Positions 1 to 11,329 of a stretch of 64,000 nucleotides of DNA are shown piece after piece. Numbering within the stretch: position 1 is the first letter of the stretch; every line of letters begins with the position of its first letter. The notes beneath the pieces were generated by a model. It saw nothing but the letters and a program-made list of their open reading frames with translations. It was not told where the DNA came from and ran no database searches. A program made the translations under genes and the position numbers. The stretch covers positions 1 through 64,000 of the forward strand of contig NZ_QUWV01000039.1 in the NCBI RefSeq assembly GCF_003403295.1, written 5' to 3'. The DNA comes from Komagataeibacter melaceti. Its GTDB lineage: Bacteria; Pseudomonadota; Alphaproteobacteria; Acetobacterales; Acetobacteraceae.

Positions 1-1
1 G

Positions 2-160
2 CGTGATACGGTCATTCCCCCCGCCCCCGCCTACCACGCCCGGACTTCGGGCATAGCGGATGTGGCATGGCGTTCGCCCCCCGTGTCGCATATGGGCGGC
101 ACATCTCTGGGCACGCCGCATGTCAGCGCCCTGCCACCGCCAGTGCCGGTCAGCAACTGA
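2..160 (+). CDS. C-terminal end of a gene cut by the window edge, probably ftsL
   Basis: The frame that starts at base 2 is open to a TGA at 158-160 and runs in from outside the window. The 52 visible residues are rich in proline, valine and serine and end in a short proline-rich tail. No domain can be recognised. In dcw clusters the gene directly upstream of ftsI is normally ftsL, a small bitopic septal protein, so position suggests FtsL. This is inference from gene order only; the membrane segment that would support it lies outside the window. Confidence 0.35.
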   Translation, partial: RDTVIPPAPAYHARTSGIADVAWRSPPVSHMGGTSLGTPHVSALPPPVPVSN

Positions 161-202
161 CCTGATTTTCCCTTTCTACCGGCTTTCCGGCCCGGAACAC
201 GC

Positions 203-2215
203 ATGAACAACCCGATCCACGACCGACGCGACGGAGGCGAACAGGCTTCCTTCCCTATGGGGGGGAGCCTGCGCGCGCTCATGGCGCAGGACCGGATGCA
301 TGCGCGGCTGCTGGTTCTGGCCGGGGTGTTTTTCGTGCTGTTTTCGGCCATCAGCCTCAAGCTGACCATGGCCACCATCATCTGGCCCATGCCGCCCCAG
401 CAGCAGCAGATCGCGCCACAGGTTCCCCCCATCCCCAAAAGCGACCCCAAGGGCATGATCGCGGGCGATGTGGCGCTGCCGCAGGTGCATCGGGCCTCGG
501 TCATTGACCGCAACGGACAGGTTCTGGCCATGTCGCTGCCGGTGGCGCAGGTCTATGCCAACCCGCTGGAAATGATCGACCCCGCCGATGCGGCCCACAG
601 GCTCAAGACGGTGCTGCCCACCCTGAACGAGGAAGACACAAAGCGCCGCCTGTCGCTGAACAAGCAGTTCGTCTATCTGGCGCGCGACATTTCCCCCGCG
701 CAGGAACTGGCCGTCAACAACCTCGGCATCCCCGGCGTGTATTTCGAACCCGGTGAGCGGCGGCGCTACCCCATGGGGCGGGTGGCGGCCCATATCCTTG
801 GCGGCGTGGACATTGACGACCACGGCGTAGCTGGCATCGAGCGTTATTTCGACCAGCGGCTGGACAGTGACCGCACGCCCCTGCGCCTGTCACTGGATGT
901 GCGGGTGCAGAACGTGGTGCATGACGAACTGCAATCCGCCATGGATACGTTCCAGGCCATCGGGGCGTGCGCCATCGTGATGGACGTGCGTACCGGCGAG
1001 GTCATTAGCATGGTCAGCCTGCCGGATTATGACGCCAATGATTTTGGCCGGGCCGCACCCGATTCACGCTTCAACCGCGCCGTGACGGGCATGTACGAGC
1101 CCGGTTCGACCTTCAAGCTCCAGACCACCGCCATGGCGCTGCAGGATGGTGTCGCCCATATATGGGACCGCTTTTCCAGCATACCCATCAAGATCGGCCG
1201 CTTCACCATTTCGGACATGAAATCCGACCATTTCGACCCGTGGCTGTCGCTGCCGGAAGTCATGGCCTATTCCTCCAACCCGGCGGCAGCGCATATCGCG
1301 CTGGACGCGGGGGCAGCGCGCCAGCAGGACTGGTTGCGGCGGATGGGCTTCTTCTCCCGCGTGCCGATCGAACTGCCGGAGGCCGGGCGGCCCATCGTGC
1401 CCTCCGTACGCAACTGGGGTGTTTCCACCACCATGACGGTGGCCTTCGGCCATGGCATGGCGGAACCGCCGCTCTCCATCGTGCGGGGCACGGCGGCTAC
1501 CGCCAATGGCGGGTTCCTGCTCAAACCGACCCTGCTCGCGCATGAAAGCACGCCCGCTGGCGCCACCACGCCGGATGCGGACATCACGCCGCCACCCGAT
1601 GCCGAGCGCCTGATTTCCGCCGCCAACTCGGACATCCTGCGCCGTATCCTGCGGCTGGACGTGGCCAAGGGCACGGGGCAGAAAGCGGAATCCGTCGGGT
1701 ATTACGTAGGCGGCAAGACCGGCACGGCTGAAAAGATCGGCCCGCATGGGGGCTATCTCAAGCACGTCAACGTCTCCGCCTTTACCGGTATCTTCCCCAT
1801 GAACGCGCCGCGTTACGCCATCTATGTCATGCTCGACAGCCCCAAGCCGACCGCGCAGACCCATGGCTGGACCACGGCGGGGTGGAACGCCGCCCCCACG
1901 GCGGCACAGATGATCACGCGCATCGCCCCCCTGATGGGCCTGTTCCCCGATACGCAGCATGCCGCCGCGATCGAGGCGGAACTGGCCATTCCCATGCGGC
2001 CCGCCGTGCCGCGTGGCTACCGCGCGCTGGGGCCGGGCTACGACCCCGGCACCGAACACCTGCACGAACACGAGCATGAATCCGCTGCCCCCTCCGCCCG
2101 CCGCGCGCACGCCGCGCATGGCGCAACCGACACCGCCCAGGCGCCTGCCCGCACGCTTCATGTGCGCAACGACACCAGCCACCCGCCCGCGCAACGCCCG
2201 AGCGACAGGGGATAG
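203..2215 (+). CDS. ftsI: Septal peptidoglycan D,D-transpeptidase FtsI (PBP3)
   Basis: This class B penicillin-binding protein cross-links septal peptidoglycan in the periplasm and works with FtsW. A short cytoplasmic N-terminus is followed by one membrane anchor at about residues 33-55, a PBP dimerisation domain, and a transpeptidase domain. The three active-site motifs are all present: STFK with the acyl-accepting serine at 302, SSN at 357-359, and KTGT starting at 505. The ATG at 203 follows the upstream stop by 42 bases and has only a weak GGA-type ribosome site. At 670 residues it is long for the family. The extra length is a roughly 60-residue C-terminal tail rich in His, Ala and Pro, beginning with an alternating Glu-His stretch near residue 617. 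murE follows after 6 bases. Confidence 0.97.
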   Translation: MNNPIHDRRDGGEQASFPMGGSLRALMAQDRMHARLLVLAGVFFVLFSAISLKLTMATIIWPMPPQQQQIAPQVPPIPKSDPKGMIAGDVALPQVHRASVIDRNGQVLAMSLPVAQVYANPLEMIDPADAAHRLKTVLPTLNEEDTKRRLSLNKQFVYLARDISPAQELAVNNLGIPGVYFEPGERRRYPMGRVAAHILGGVDIDDHGVAGIERYFDQRLDSDRTPLRLSLDVRVQNVVHDELQSAMDTFQAIGACAIVMDVRTGEVISMVSLPDYDANDFGRAAPDSRFNRAVTGMYEPGSTFKLQTTAMALQDGVAHIWDRFSSIPIKIGRFTISDMKSDHFDPWLSLPEVMAYSSNPAAAHIALDAGAARQQDWLRRMGFFSRVPIELPEAGRPIVPSVRNWGVSTTMTVAFGHGMAEPPLSIVRGTAATANGGFLLKPTLLAHESTPAGATTPDADITPPPDAERLISAANSDILRRILRLDVAKGTGQKAESVGYYVGGKTGTAEKIGPHGGYLKHVNVSAFTGIFPMNAPRYAIYVMLDSPKPTAQTHGWTTAGWNAAPTAAQMITRIAPLMGLFPDTQHAAAIEAELAIPMRPAVPRGYRALGPGYDPGTEHLHEHEHESAAPSARRAHAAHGATDTAQAPARTLHVRNDTSHPPAQRPSDRG

Positions 2216-2221
2216 CACGAC

Positions 2222-3694
2222 ATGCACCTGCCTGAACTCCTGCGCCGCGCGGGTACGGACATCACGCTCCCGCCCGCCGCTGACCGCCTGAACATTACCG
2301 GCATCTCGGCTGACAGCCGCGCCATCCGCTCCGGCATGATCTTCGCGGCGCTGCGCGGCACGCATGCCGATGGGCGGGCCTATATCATGCAGGCCATCGC
2401 CGCCGGGGCCGCCGCCGTGCTGCTGGAAGCCGACCCGGCCTTTTCCCCGCCGGCAGGGTTACCGGTACTGTTCACGCAGGATGCACGCCGCGCACTGACC
2501 CTGATCGCACGCGCCCTGACCCGCCGCCTGCCCCGCCACATCGCCGCCGTAACCGGCACCAATGGCAAGACCAGCACCGTGGAATTCCTGCGCCAGATCT
2601 GGGCGCTGCAGGGGCTGAAGGCGGGCACGATCGGCACGCTGGGCGCTGTCGCCCCCTGCCCCCTGCCCGATTGCGGGCCGGTGCTGACCACGCCGGACAG
2701 TGTCGGGCTCATGCACCTGCTGGGGGCCATGGCGCAGGCGGGTGTCGAGCATGTAGCACTCGAGGCTTCATCCCACGGGCTGGAACAGCGCAGGCTGGAC
2801 GGGATCACCCCCTATGCGGCGGGGTTCAGCAACCTGACGCGCGACCACCTGGACTATCACGGCAGCGCCGATGCCTACCGCGCGGCAAAGCTGCGCCTGT
2901 TCGACACCATCCTGCCCGAAGGCGGCATTGCCGCCATGAATGCCGACATGGATGAGACAACCGGCGCGGCAATCCGTGAAATCGCGCGGCGCCGCAACCT
3001 CGTCCTGCGCACCACCGGCACCCGGGGCGAGAGCCTGCGCCTGCTGGCCGCACACCCCACGCCCACCGGGCAGGACCTGCACCTGGCCACGCCTTCCGGC
3101 CGGCATGAGGTGTCGGTGCCACTGGTCGGGCGGTTCCAGGTTGACAACATCCTGCTGGCCGCCGCCATGGCGGGCCCGGCCGATGATGCCCCTGACCGGG
3201 CGATTGGCCTACTGGAACACCTGCATGGCGTGCGCGGACGCATGGAGCGTGTGGCCGTGCTGCCCAGCGGGGCTGCGGCCTATGTCGATTACGCCCATAC
3301 GCCAGATGCCATCGCGCGCCTGCTCCAGTCGCTCCGCCCGCATACGCGCGGCAGGCTGGTCATCGTAATGGGTGCAGGCGGCGACAGGGACCGGGGCAAG
3401 CGCCCCGTGATGGGGGAGACGGCCACCCGCCTTGCCGACCGGGTCATCGTGACGGACGACAACCCGCGCACCGAAATACCGGCCACCATCCGCGCCGAAA
3501 TACTGGCCGCCGCCCCCAACGCACTGGAAGTGGGCGACCGCCGCGCCGCTATCGCCACCGGGCTGGACATGCTGGAAGAAGGGGACGTGCTGGTCGTGGC
3601 GGGCAAGGGCCACGAACAGGGACAGATTATTGGCCGCGAGAGCCTGCCATTTGACGACGCCACGGTGATCCGTGGCCTGACGGGGACTGAATGA
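2222..3694 (+). CDS. murE: UDP-MurNAc-L-Ala-D-Glu:meso-diaminopimelate ligase MurE
   Basis: MurE is the cytoplasmic ATP-dependent ligase that adds the third amino acid to the peptidoglycan stem peptide. The sequence has the Mur-ligase three-domain layout. The ATP loop GTNGKTS begins at residue 112. The motif DNPR at residues 413-416 is the signature that selects meso-diaminopimelate rather than lysine, so the wall should be of the DAP type. The length (490 residues) is normal. Its last four bases, ATGA, are the start of murF, so translation of the two is probably coupled. Confidence 0.97.
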   Translation: MHLPELLRRAGTDITLPPAADRLNITGISADSRAIRSGMIFAALRGTHADGRAYIMQAIAAGAAAVLLEADPAFSPPAGLPVLFTQDARRALTLIARALTRRLPRHIAAVTGTNGKTSTVEFLRQIWALQGLKAGTIGTLGAVAPCPLPDCGPVLTTPDSVGLMHLLGAMAQAGVEHVALEASSHGLEQRRLDGITPYAAGFSNLTRDHLDYHGSADAYRAAKLRLFDTILPEGGIAAMNADMDETTGAAIREIARRRNLVLRTTGTRGESLRLLAAHPTPTGQDLHLATPSGRHEVSVPLVGRFQVDNILLAAAMAGPADDAPDRAIGLLEHLHGVRGRMERVAVLPSGAAAYVDYAHTPDAIARLLQSLRPHTRGRLVIVMGAGGDRDRGKRPVMGETATRLADRVIVTDDNPRTEIPATIRAEILAAAPNALEVGDRRAAIATGLDMLEEGDVLVVAGKGHEQGQIIGRESLPFDDATVIRGLTGTE

Positions 3695-5085
3695 CACTGT
3701 TATGGAGCCGCGCGGACCTGCTGGCCGCGACATCGGGGCGTTTTCCATCCTCCACATCATCGGACATCGCCGGGACAGGCGTATCCATCGACACCCGCAC
3801 CCTCAGGCCCGGTGACGTGTTCATCGCCCTGCGCGGTGAACGCAGCAACGGGCATGAACATGTCGCCGCCGCCCTGCATGCGGGCGCGGGCGCCGTGGTG
3901 GTGCATGAGCCCTGCGGCGTTGATGACCCGCGCATCCTGCACGTGGCCGACACGCTTGACGCCCTGCGCGACATGGCCCGCTTCGCGCGCGCGCGCTTTG
4001 CGGGGCGCATGGTCGGGGTGACGGGCAGCGTGGGCAAGACATCGGTCAAGGACATGCTGCGCCATGCGCTGCAGGCCTGCGGGCCGACGCATTACGCCGT
4101 GGCGTCATACAACAACCACTGGGGCGTGCCGCTCACCCTTGCCCGCCTGCCTGCCTCCGCCGCCTACTGCGTGTGCGAGATCGGCATGAACCATGTGGGC
4201 GAGATCCTGCCGCTGGCGCGCATGGTGCGCCCGGATGTGGCGGTCATCACCACGGTTGCGTCCTCCCATCTCGGGCTTATGGGCAGCATGGACGCCATTG
4301 CGCGCGAGAAGGCGGAAATCCTGTGCGCGCTGCCCGCGGGGGGCACCGGCATCATCCCTGATGGCATTACGGGCGAGACCCATTTCATCCACAACGCCGC
4401 ACAGGCAGGTGCGACGCTGTGGCGCGTGGGCCAAAGCAAGGACTGCCCCGTTTACGCAACCGGGCTGGAGCATGACGCACAGGGCAGCGGGTTCGAGATG
4501 CACCTGCCCCACTGGCAGGGCAAGGTGCGCGTCAACGCGCCGGGGCGGCACATGGCGGGCAACGCGATGCTGGCGCTGGCCGCCGCCCATGCCTGCGGCG
4601 CGGATATGGACCGTGCCGTGGCGGGTCTGGCCACCTTCGCCCCCGGTGCCGGGCGGGGTGCGATCGCACGCGTGATGCAGGACAAGGTTGCGCTGCTGGA
4701 TGAAAGCTATAATGCCTCTCCAGATTCCGTGCGTGCGGCCCTCGACCTGCTTGGCCTTGTCGCCACCGGCCGACGAATCGCCGTGCTGGGTGACATGCTT
4801 GAACTGGGCACGTTCGCACGGCACGAACACCAAGCCCTTCTCCCTGCCGTCTGCGCGAACGCGGATATTGTCTTCTGTTGCGGCCCGAATATGAAAACAC
4901 TTTTTGACACCCTGCCTTCTTCCCTACAGGGAGGGTGGACACCCGAATCCGAACAGCTTGCCCCGATGGTGCGCGCGGCCCTGCGCGCGGGTGACACGGT
5001 CATGGTCAAGGGAAGCCATGGCAGCCGCATGGGCCATGTCGTCGCCACGCTGCGGATGGATGACGCACGGGTGGGACAGGCCTGA
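3691..5085 (+). CDS. murF: UDP-MurNAc-tripeptide:D-Ala-D-Ala ligase MurF
   Basis: MurF joins the D-Ala-D-Ala dipeptide made by Ddl to the UDP-MurNAc-tripeptide in the cytoplasm, the last soluble step of the precursor. The ATP-binding loop GSVGKTS begins at residue 112, and the central domain carries the family's [12 protein letters not shown]-type segment near residue 341. Length 464 is typical. The start overlaps the murE stop (ATGA), and the stop overlaps the mraY start by one base. The substrate supplier, ddl, is nine kilobases downstream in the same cluster. Confidence 0.96.
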   Translation: MTLLWSRADLLAATSGRFPSSTSSDIAGTGVSIDTRTLRPGDVFIALRGERSNGHEHVAAALHAGAGAVVVHEPCGVDDPRILHVADTLDALRDMARFARARFAGRMVGVTGSVGKTSVKDMLRHALQACGPTHYAVASYNNHWGVPLTLARLPASAAYCVCEIGMNHVGEILPLARMVRPDVAVITTVASSHLGLMGSMDAIAREKAEILCALPAGGTGIIPDGITGETHFIHNAAQAGATLWRVGQSKDCPVYATGLEHDAQGSGFEMHLPHWQGKVRVNAPGRHMAGNAMLALAAAHACGADMDRAVAGLATFAPGAGRGAIARVMQDKVALLDESYNASPDSVRAALDLLGLVATGRRIAVLGDMLELGTFARHEHQALLPAVCANADIVFCCGPNMKTLFDTLPSSLQGGWTPESEQLAPMVRAALRAGDTVMVKGSHGSRMGHVVATLRMDDARVGQA

Positions 5086-6176
5086 TGCTGTATGACCTGT
5101 TCCAGCACCACCCGGCCGCCCATACCTCCGTGCTCAACCTGTTCCGCTACATCACCTTCCGCTCCGGGGCGGCATGCATGACCGCACTGGCGATCAGCCT
5201 GTGCCTGGGCAACCCGCTGATTGCGGAACTGCGCCGCATCCAGCGCGAGGGCCAGCCGATCCGCAAGCTCGGGCCGGAGCGGCACCTGATTGAAAAGGTC
5301 GGCACCCCCACCATGGGTGGCGTGCTGATCCTGCTCTCGCTGTTCGGCTCGACCCTGCTATGGGCCGACCTGCATAACGGTTTCGTCTGGGCGGTAATGC
5401 TGACCACACTGGCGTTCGGCGCGGTGGGCTTTGCCGATGATTACCTGAAGCTGTCACGCCGCAATACCGATGGCGTGTCCAAGCGCATGCGGCTGGGGTG
5501 TGAATTCGGGGCCTCGCTGATTGGCGGGATCTGGCTGCAAAGCCTGATGCCGCCCGATCTGGCCAATCACCTCGCCTTTCCCTTCGTCAAGGACCTGCTG
5601 CTGCCCCTTGGCTACGCCTTCCCGCTTTTCGCCATGATCACGATCACCGGGTTCGGCAACGCCGTGAACTTTACCGACGGGCTGGATGGGCTGGCCATCG
5701 TGCCGGTCATTATCGCGGCCCTTGTGTTCGCACTGATTTCCTATCTGGTCGGCAACCACATCTTTGCCGACTACCTGCAACTGCATGCCGTGCCCGGCAC
5801 GGGGGAGCTGGGGGTGTTCTGTTCGGCGCTGGTGGGGGCCGGGCTTGGCTTCCTGTGGTTCAACGCCCCGCCCGCGGCCGTATTCATGGGCGATACGGGC
5901 TCGCTCGCGCTGGGCGGCGCGCTGGGTGCCGTGGCGGTAGCGGTCAAACATGAGCTGGTGCTGTGCATTGTTGGCGGGCTGTTCGTGGTCGAGACGTTTT
6001 CCGTCATCATTCAGGTGTTCTGGTACAAGCGCACGGGGCGGCGCGTGTTCCTGATGGCCCCGCTGCACCACCATTTCGAAAAAAAGGGCTGGGCTGAATC
6101 CAAGATCGTGATCCGCTTCTGGATCGTGTCCATCGTGCTGGGGCTGTGTGGTCTGGCCACGCTGAAACTGCGGTGA
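5085..6176 (+). CDS. mraY: Phospho-MurNAc-pentapeptide transferase MraY
   Basis: MraY is an integral membrane enzyme that transfers phospho-MurNAc-pentapeptide to undecaprenyl phosphate, giving lipid I. The protein is a series of about ten hydrophobic helices. It shows the family's diagnostic stretches: the DDY motif at residues 118-120, [10 protein letters not shown] at about 195-204 with the catalytic aspartates, and the [11 protein letters not shown] segment near the C-terminus. Length 363 matches the family. It overlaps murF by one base and murD by four. Confidence 0.97.
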   Translation: MLYDLFQHHPAAHTSVLNLFRYITFRSGAACMTALAISLCLGNPLIAELRRIQREGQPIRKLGPERHLIEKVGTPTMGGVLILLSLFGSTLLWADLHNGFVWAVMLTTLAFGAVGFADDYLKLSRRNTDGVSKRMRLGCEFGASLIGGIWLQSLMPPDLANHLAFPFVKDLLLPLGYAFPLFAMITITGFGNAVNFTDGLDGLAIVPVIIAALVFALISYLVGNHIFADYLQLHAVPGTGELGVFCSALVGAGLGFLWFNAPPAAVFMGDTGSLALGGALGAVAVAVKHELVLCIVGGLFVVETFSVIIQVFWYKRTGRRVFLMAPLHHHFEKKGWAESKIVIRFWIVSIVLGLCGLATLKLR

Positions 6177-7573
6177 ACGGCGCCTTCCCCCCCACCCTGT
6201 TCGCTGGCTGCCATTATGGCGTGGTCGGACTGGGCCGTAACGGCAACGCCGCCGTGGCGGCCCTGCTGGCCATGGGGGCCACCGTGCAGGCATGGGATGA
6301 CCGCGAGGCCGCGCGCGTGGCGCTGCCCGCCCATGCCCGGCTCAGGGTTGCCCCCTTCACCAACATGCTCGGGCTGGCCGGGCTGATCCTCTCCCCCGGT
6401 ATTGCGCATATCCTGCCCACGCCGCACCCGCTGGCCACGATGGCGCGCGATGCGGGCGTGCCGATCCTGTCGGATGCGGAAATCCTGTACCGCGCCGTAC
6501 GGGCGGCGGGCAGCCGTGCGCGTTTCGCGGGCATTACCGGCACCAACGGCAAATCCACCACCACCGTCCTGCTGGCCCATATGCTGGCGGCAGGCGGCGT
6601 GCCGGTGGCGGCGGGCGGCAATCTTGGCCCCGCTGCCCTGTCGCTGCCGCTACTGCCCGATGATGGCGTGTACGTGCTGGAAATGTCGTCCTATATGCTG
6701 GAACGGCTGGACCTGCTTCATTTCGATGCCGCATGCCTGCTGAACCTGAGCCCCGACCATCTGGACCGCCATGGCGACATGGCAGGCTACGTCGCGGCCA
6801 AGCTGCATGTATTCGACCACCAGCACGCGGGCGACCTTGCGGTGCTGGGCGCCACCCTGCCCGATCTTGCCACGCTGCGCGGCCGGCTTGCCGCCACGGG
6901 CGCGGAAGTGGCCTGCATAAGCGGGGCGGAAGACAGGGCGTGTGACCTGTACTGCACGCCCCATGCCCTGTGTGACCGGCATGGTGTCATCGCGGGCCTT
7001 GATGCGGTCCATGAACTGCCTGGCACCCATAACCGCGAGAACGCGGCCGCCGCCACCGCCATGGCGCTCCATCTGGGGCTGGCGCGTGCGGCAGTGGAAC
7101 CCGCGCTGGTATCCTTTGCCGCCCTTGACCACCGGCAGAAGCTGGTGGGCAGCATTGGGGGCATCCGCTTCATCAATGACAGCAAGGCCACCAATACGGA
7201 TGCGGCCGCGCGCGCGCTGGCCTGCCATGACCGGATGATCTGGATTGCGGGCGGCACGGCCAAGGCGGGCGGGATCGAGGCACTTGCCCCCTGTTTCAAC
7301 CGGGTGGCGCTTGCGCTGCTGATCGGGCGCGACGCCCCGGAACTGGCGGGCACGCTGGCGCGGCACGGCATACCCCACCGCATTGTCCATACCCTTGACC
7401 GCGCCGTGCCCGAGGCGCTGGAGGCGGCACGCGCGCTGAAGGCGGATGTGGTCATGCTCTCCCCCGCCTGCGCCAGCTTTGACCAGTTCAGCGGGTTTGA
7501 GGAACGTGGCGCGCATTTCGCTGCCCTGGTGCGCGGCCTGGCTCCGGCCACGGACGGAACCATGCCCGGATGA
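6173..7573 (+). CDS. murD: UDP-MurNAc-L-Ala:D-Glu ligase MurD (GTG start)
   Basis: MurD adds D-glutamate to UDP-MurNAc-L-Ala in the cytoplasm. I place the start at the GTG at 6173, whose GTGA overlaps the mraY stop in the same way as the other junctions of this cluster. The first in-frame ATG, at 6146, would bury nine codons in mraY. The protein (466 residues) begins with a Rossmann-like segment containing GLGRNGNAA, has the ATP loop GTNGKSTT around residue 124, and ends with the Mur-ligase C-terminal domain, including a [10 protein letters not shown] segment. ftsW starts inside its stop codon. Confidence 0.95.
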   Translation: MNGAFPPTLFAGCHYGVVGLGRNGNAAVAALLAMGATVQAWDDREAARVALPAHARLRVAPFTNMLGLAGLILSPGIAHILPTPHPLATMARDAGVPILSDAEILYRAVRAAGSRARFAGITGTNGKSTTTVLLAHMLAAGGVPVAAGGNLGPAALSLPLLPDDGVYVLEMSSYMLERLDLLHFDAACLLNLSPDHLDRHGDMAGYVAAKLHVFDHQHAGDLAVLGATLPDLATLRGRLAATGAEVACISGAEDRACDLYCTPHALCDRHGVIAGLDAVHELPGTHNRENAAAATAMALHLGLARAAVEPALVSFAALDHRQKLVGSIGGIRFINDSKATNTDAAARALACHDRMIWIAGGTAKAGGIEALAPCFNRVALALLIGRDAPELAGTLARHGIPHRIVHTLDRAVPEALEAARALKADVVMLSPACASFDQFSGFEERGAHFAALVRGLAPATDGTMPG

Positions 7574-8736
7574 GCGGCCTGTCGCGCATAAACACATCGC
7601 AGGCAGCGCGATGGTGGCGGAGCATCGACCGGGTGACGCTCATCTGCGTGGGTATCCTGATCGGGTTCGGCTATATCCTGATGCTCGCGGCCAGCCCGGC
7701 GGTTGCGGTGCGTATTGGCGCGTCGCGCGACATGTTCATTTTCAAGCAGGTCTGCTTCCTGCTGCTGGCGCTGCTGATCGTCATCGCCACCTCCCTGCTG
7801 TCACTGCGCGGCGTCAGGCTGGTGGGGTGGATCGGGTTCGTGCTCGCGCTCGGGGCCACGTTCCTGACACTTGTGCATGGCATCGAGATCAAGGGCGCGC
7901 GGCGCTGGATCGCCCTGCCCATGATGTCGGTCCAGCCATCGGAATTCCTCAAGCCCTGCTTTGCCGTGGTCACCGCGTGGCTGCTGACCCAGCGCCGGGG
8001 GCGAAAATACTTCCCCGGCCTGCTGGTGGCGTTCGTGCTGTTCGGGCTTGTGCTGCTGCTGCTCAAGTCACAGCCCGATATCGGGATGCTGAGCGTCATC
8101 ACCACCGTATTCCTGACCCAGCTTTTCATTGACGGGCTGAGCCTGTTCCTGGTGGGGGCGGGCGTGGCCAGCATGGTCGCGGCGTTCATCGGGGCGTATA
8201 TGGTGTTCCCGCATGTGCGTTCGCGCGTTGAGCGGTTCCTGCACCCGGCGGTGGGCGACCACTACCAGATCGACACCGCCCTGCGCGCGTTCGGCAATGG
8301 TGGCCTGCTGGGCCGTGGCCCCGGCGAGGGACGGGTGAAGGACCTGCTGCCCGATGCCCATGCCGACTTCGTGTTCGCCGTGGCGGGCGAGGAGTTCGGC
8401 ATGCTGATCTGCCTGTTCATCATCGGCGTCTTCGCCACGATGGTCATCCGCACACTGCTCAAGCTGCTGCATGAGAACGACCCCTTCATCGCGGTGGCGA
8501 CGGCGGGGCTCATGACGGGGTTTGGCCTGCAGGCCTTCGTCAACATGGGGTCCACCCTGCACCTGATCCCGACCAAGGGCATGACGCTGCCATTCATTTC
8601 CTATGGCGGGTCGTCAGCCATGTCGGTTGCGCTTACAATCGGCATGGTGCTGGCCCTGACCCGCAACCGGCTGGGTGAAGGGCGGTTCAGCTCCTTCGGC
8701 ACGCCACCTTCCTCAACGCGGAAAGCATCATCATGA
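7570..8736 (+). CDS. ftsW: Septal peptidoglycan glycosyltransferase FtsW (SEDS family)
   Basis: FtsW polymerises lipid II into glycan strands at the septum, paired with FtsI. The 388 residues form about ten membrane helices. Family landmarks include KGARRWI followed by QPSEFLKP in the first half, and PTKGMTLPFISYGGSS near the C-terminus. The gene overlaps murD and murG by ATGA at both ends. Finding FtsW rather than RodA is supported by its position between murD and murG. Confidence 0.96.
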   Translation: MSGLSRINTSQAARWWRSIDRVTLICVGILIGFGYILMLAASPAVAVRIGASRDMFIFKQVCFLLLALLIVIATSLLSLRGVRLVGWIGFVLALGATFLTLVHGIEIKGARRWIALPMMSVQPSEFLKPCFAVVTAWLLTQRRGRKYFPGLLVAFVLFGLVLLLLKSQPDIGMLSVITTVFLTQLFIDGLSLFLVGAGVASMVAAFIGAYMVFPHVRSRVERFLHPAVGDHYQIDTALRAFGNGGLLGRGPGEGRVKDLLPDAHADFVFAVAGEEFGMLICLFIIGVFATMVIRTLLKLLHENDPFIAVATAGLMTGFGLQAFVNMGSTLHLIPTKGMTLPFISYGGSSAMSVALTIGMVLALTRNRLGEGRFSSFGTPPSSTRKASS

Positions 8737-9848
8737 CCCGTCACTGCATTGCCGTCGCGGCCGGGGGAACCGGTGGCCATTTCTTCCCCGCCGAGGCACT
8801 GGCCTGCGAACTGGTGCGCCGGGGGCATGACATCATCCTCATGACCGACCGCCGCGCGGGCGTGCGTGAAAACGGCATCTTCGCCGGGCGGCAGCAGTTT
8901 GTCCTGCCCGGCGCGGGCATTGCGGGGCGTGGCATCGTGCGGGCCGCGCGCGGGGCCATGGCGCTGGCGCGTGGTGTGGTGGCCGCGCGGCATATCCTGC
9001 GGCGCATACAGCCCTGCGCCATCATCGGCTTTGGCGGGTATCCGTCCGTGCCGCCGCTGCTGGGCGGCAGCCTGCTGCCCCGTCGCATCCGGCCGCTGCT
9101 GTTCGTGCATGAAGGCAATGCGGTGCTGGGCAAGGCCAATGGCTTCCTTGCCCCGCGCATGGACGCCATCGCCACATCCTTTCCGGTGGTGGCGGGTGTG
9201 CCCGCAGGCACGCCCACCACGCTGACCGGCATGCCAGTGCGCCCGGACATCACCGCACTTGCGGGCGAAGGCTACAGCCCCTCCAACGGCGTCATCAACC
9301 TGCTGGTCTGGGGCGGGTCGCTGGGTGCGCGGGTGTTCAGTGACGTGGTGCCCGCAGCCCTTGCCGCACTGTCCCCGGCCCTGCGCGCACGGCTGCAGGT
9401 AACGCAGCAGGCCCGCGCCGAGGATGTCGAGCGCGTGGCGGCGGCGTACCGTGCCGCAGGCATCCCCGCGCGAATCGCCCCGTTCCTGAATGACGTGCCC
9501 GAGCGCCTGCGCACGGCACATCTGGTCATTGGCCGGGCGGGCGGTTCCTCGGTCGCGGAACTGACGGTGGCGGGCCGCCCGTCGCTGCTGGTGCCGCTGC
9601 CCATTGCCGCGCGTGACGAACAGGGGGCCAATGCCCGCGCGCTGGTGGATGCCGGGGCCGCGTGGATGATCCGCCAGCCCGATTTCACCGCCCCCACGCT
9701 GACCGAACGCCTGACCACGCTGCTGGCGGACCGTGACCTGCTGGCCCGCACGGCGCAGGCCGCAGGCCGCCTTGGCCGCCCCGACGCCGCCGCCCGTCTG
9801 GCCGACATGATAGAAGCACGCTTGCCTGACCGCACCCACACCGCTTAA
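8733..9848 (+). CDS. murG: Lipid II synthase MurG (GlcNAc transferase)
   Basis: MurG is a peripheral inner-membrane GT-B glycosyltransferase that adds GlcNAc to lipid I. The N-terminal glycine-rich loop [13 protein letters not shown] lies at residues 10-22, and the C-terminal nucleotide-binding domain shows [11 protein letters not shown] near residue 268. Length 371 is typical. The start overlaps ftsW. Thirty-two bases separate the stop from murC, one of the few real gaps inside the cluster. Confidence 0.96.
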   Translation: MTRHCIAVAAGGTGGHFFPAEALACELVRRGHDIILMTDRRAGVRENGIFAGRQQFVLPGAGIAGRGIVRAARGAMALARGVVAARHILRRIQPCAIIGFGGYPSVPPLLGGSLLPRRIRPLLFVHEGNAVLGKANGFLAPRMDAIATSFPVVAGVPAGTPTTLTGMPVRPDITALAGEGYSPSNGVINLLVWGGSLGARVFSDVVPAALAALSPALRARLQVTQQARAEDVERVAAAYRAAGIPARIAPFLNDVPERLRTAHLVIGRAGGSSVAELTVAGRPSLLVPLPIAARDEQGANARALVDAGAAWMIRQPDFTAPTLTERLTTLLADRDLLARTAQAAGRLGRPDAAARLADMIEARLPDRTHTA

Positions 9849-9880
9849 TTCCGCCTGCGCGAACACGGAGATCCGATTTC

Positions 9881-11329
9881 ATGAGAGCCCTGCCCCTTTC
9901 CATTGGCACCATTCATTTTGTCGGCATCGGCGGCATTGGCATGTCCGGCATTGCCGAGGTGCTGCACATGCTGGGCTATGTGGTGCAGGGATCGGACATT
10001 GCGGAAAACGCCAATGTCCTGCGCCTGCGCGCCGCCGGTATTCCGGTCACCATCGGCCATGACGCGGCGAACCTTGGCAACGCGCAGGTGGTTGTCACGT
10101 CCACCGCCGTGCAGCGCGACAACCCCGAGGTCGTGGCCGCGCGCGCGCGCCTGATCCCGGTGGTGCGCCGGGCGGAAATGCTGGCCGAACTCATGCGCCT
10201 GCGCTGGTCGATCGCGGTGGGCGGCACGCATGGCAAGACCACCACCACCAGCCTTGTCGCCGCCGTGCTGGAAGCGGCGAAGCTGGACCCCACGGTCATC
10301 AACGGCGGCATCATCGAAGCCTATGGCACCAACACCCGCATGGGATCGGGTGACTGGATGGTGGTCGAGGCCGATGAGAGTGATGGCTCGTTCCTGCGCC
10401 TGCCCTCCGTCATTACGGTCGTGACCAACATGGACCCCGAGCATCTGGATCACTGGGGCACGGAGGAGGCCATGCAGGCGGCCTATGACCAGTTCGTGTC
10501 CAACATCCCGTTCTATGGCTTCGCGGTGCTGTGCATCGACCACCCCGCCGTGCAGCAGATGATCCCGCGCCTGTCGGACCACCGGATCATCACCTACGGT
10601 TTCTCGCCGCAGGCGGATGTGCGCGCCGAAAAGGTGATTACCGACAAGCTGGGGGCGACGTTCGAGGTCGTGATCACCAGCCGCAACCGCAACCGCTCAC
10701 GCCGCGCGGGGCCGTTCCGCCTGCCCATGCTGGGCCACCACAACGTGCAGAATGCGCTGGCCGCCATTGCGGTGGGCACCGAGATGGAGATTGACGACGC
10801 CACCATCCGCTCCGCCTTCGCGGCGTTCCGGGGGGTCAAGCGCCGCTTCACCCGCACGGGCGAGACCGGCGGCATCACCATCATCGACGATTACGGCCAC
10901 CACCCGGTGGAAATCGCCGCCGTGCTGAAGGCGGCGCGGCAGGCGGGTGCGGGCAACGTGATCGCGGTCATGCAGCCGCACCGTTATTCGCGGCTGAAAA
11001 CACTGTTCAACGAATTCTGCACCTGCATGAACGATGCGGGCACCGTCATCATCGCCGATGTCTATGCCGCCGGTGAACAGCCGATCGAGGGCATCGACCG
11101 TGATGCGCTGGTGGAGGGGCTGCGCGAACGCGGGCACCGTTCCGTCGTGCCGCTGCCGGGGCCGGAACACCTTGCGGAAATGATCAACGCCATTGCCCGA
11201 CCGGGTGATTTTGTCGTCTGCCTTGGCGCAGGCAGCATCACCAACTGGGCGCAGGCGCTGCCCGAACAACTGGCCGCACTCCAGTCCGGCGCACACCCCG
11301 CAGCCCCCCAGAAGGTGGATGCCCATTAA
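9881..11329 (+). CDS. murC: UDP-MurNAc:L-alanine ligase MurC
   Basis: MurC adds the first stem-peptide residue, L-alanine, to UDP-MurNAc. The protein starts with a [10 protein letters not shown] nucleotide-binding segment, has the ATP loop [10 protein letters not shown] at about residues 112-121, and the C-terminal segment DDYGHHPVE. At 482 residues it has the normal family length. A GGAG ribosome site lies about ten bases before the ATG, fitting a gene that is not translationally coupled to murG. The TAA stop is followed directly by the murB ATG. Confidence 0.97.
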   Translation: MRALPLSIGTIHFVGIGGIGMSGIAEVLHMLGYVVQGSDIAENANVLRLRAAGIPVTIGHDAANLGNAQVVVTSTAVQRDNPEVVAARARLIPVVRRAEMLAELMRLRWSIAVGGTHGKTTTTSLVAAVLEAAKLDPTVINGGIIEAYGTNTRMGSGDWMVVEADESDGSFLRLPSVITVVTNMDPEHLDHWGTEEAMQAAYDQFVSNIPFYGFAVLCIDHPAVQQMIPRLSDHRIITYGFSPQADVRAEKVITDKLGATFEVVITSRNRNRSRRAGPFRLPMLGHHNVQNALAAIAVGTEMEIDDATIRSAFAAFRGVKRRFTRTGETGGITIIDDYGHHPVEIAAVLKAARQAGAGNVIAVMQPHRYSRLKTLFNEFCTCMNDAGTVIIADVYAAGEQPIEGIDRDALVEGLRERGHRSVVPLPGPEHLAEMINAIARPGDFVVCLGAGSITNWAQALPEQLAALQSGAHPAAPQKVDAH

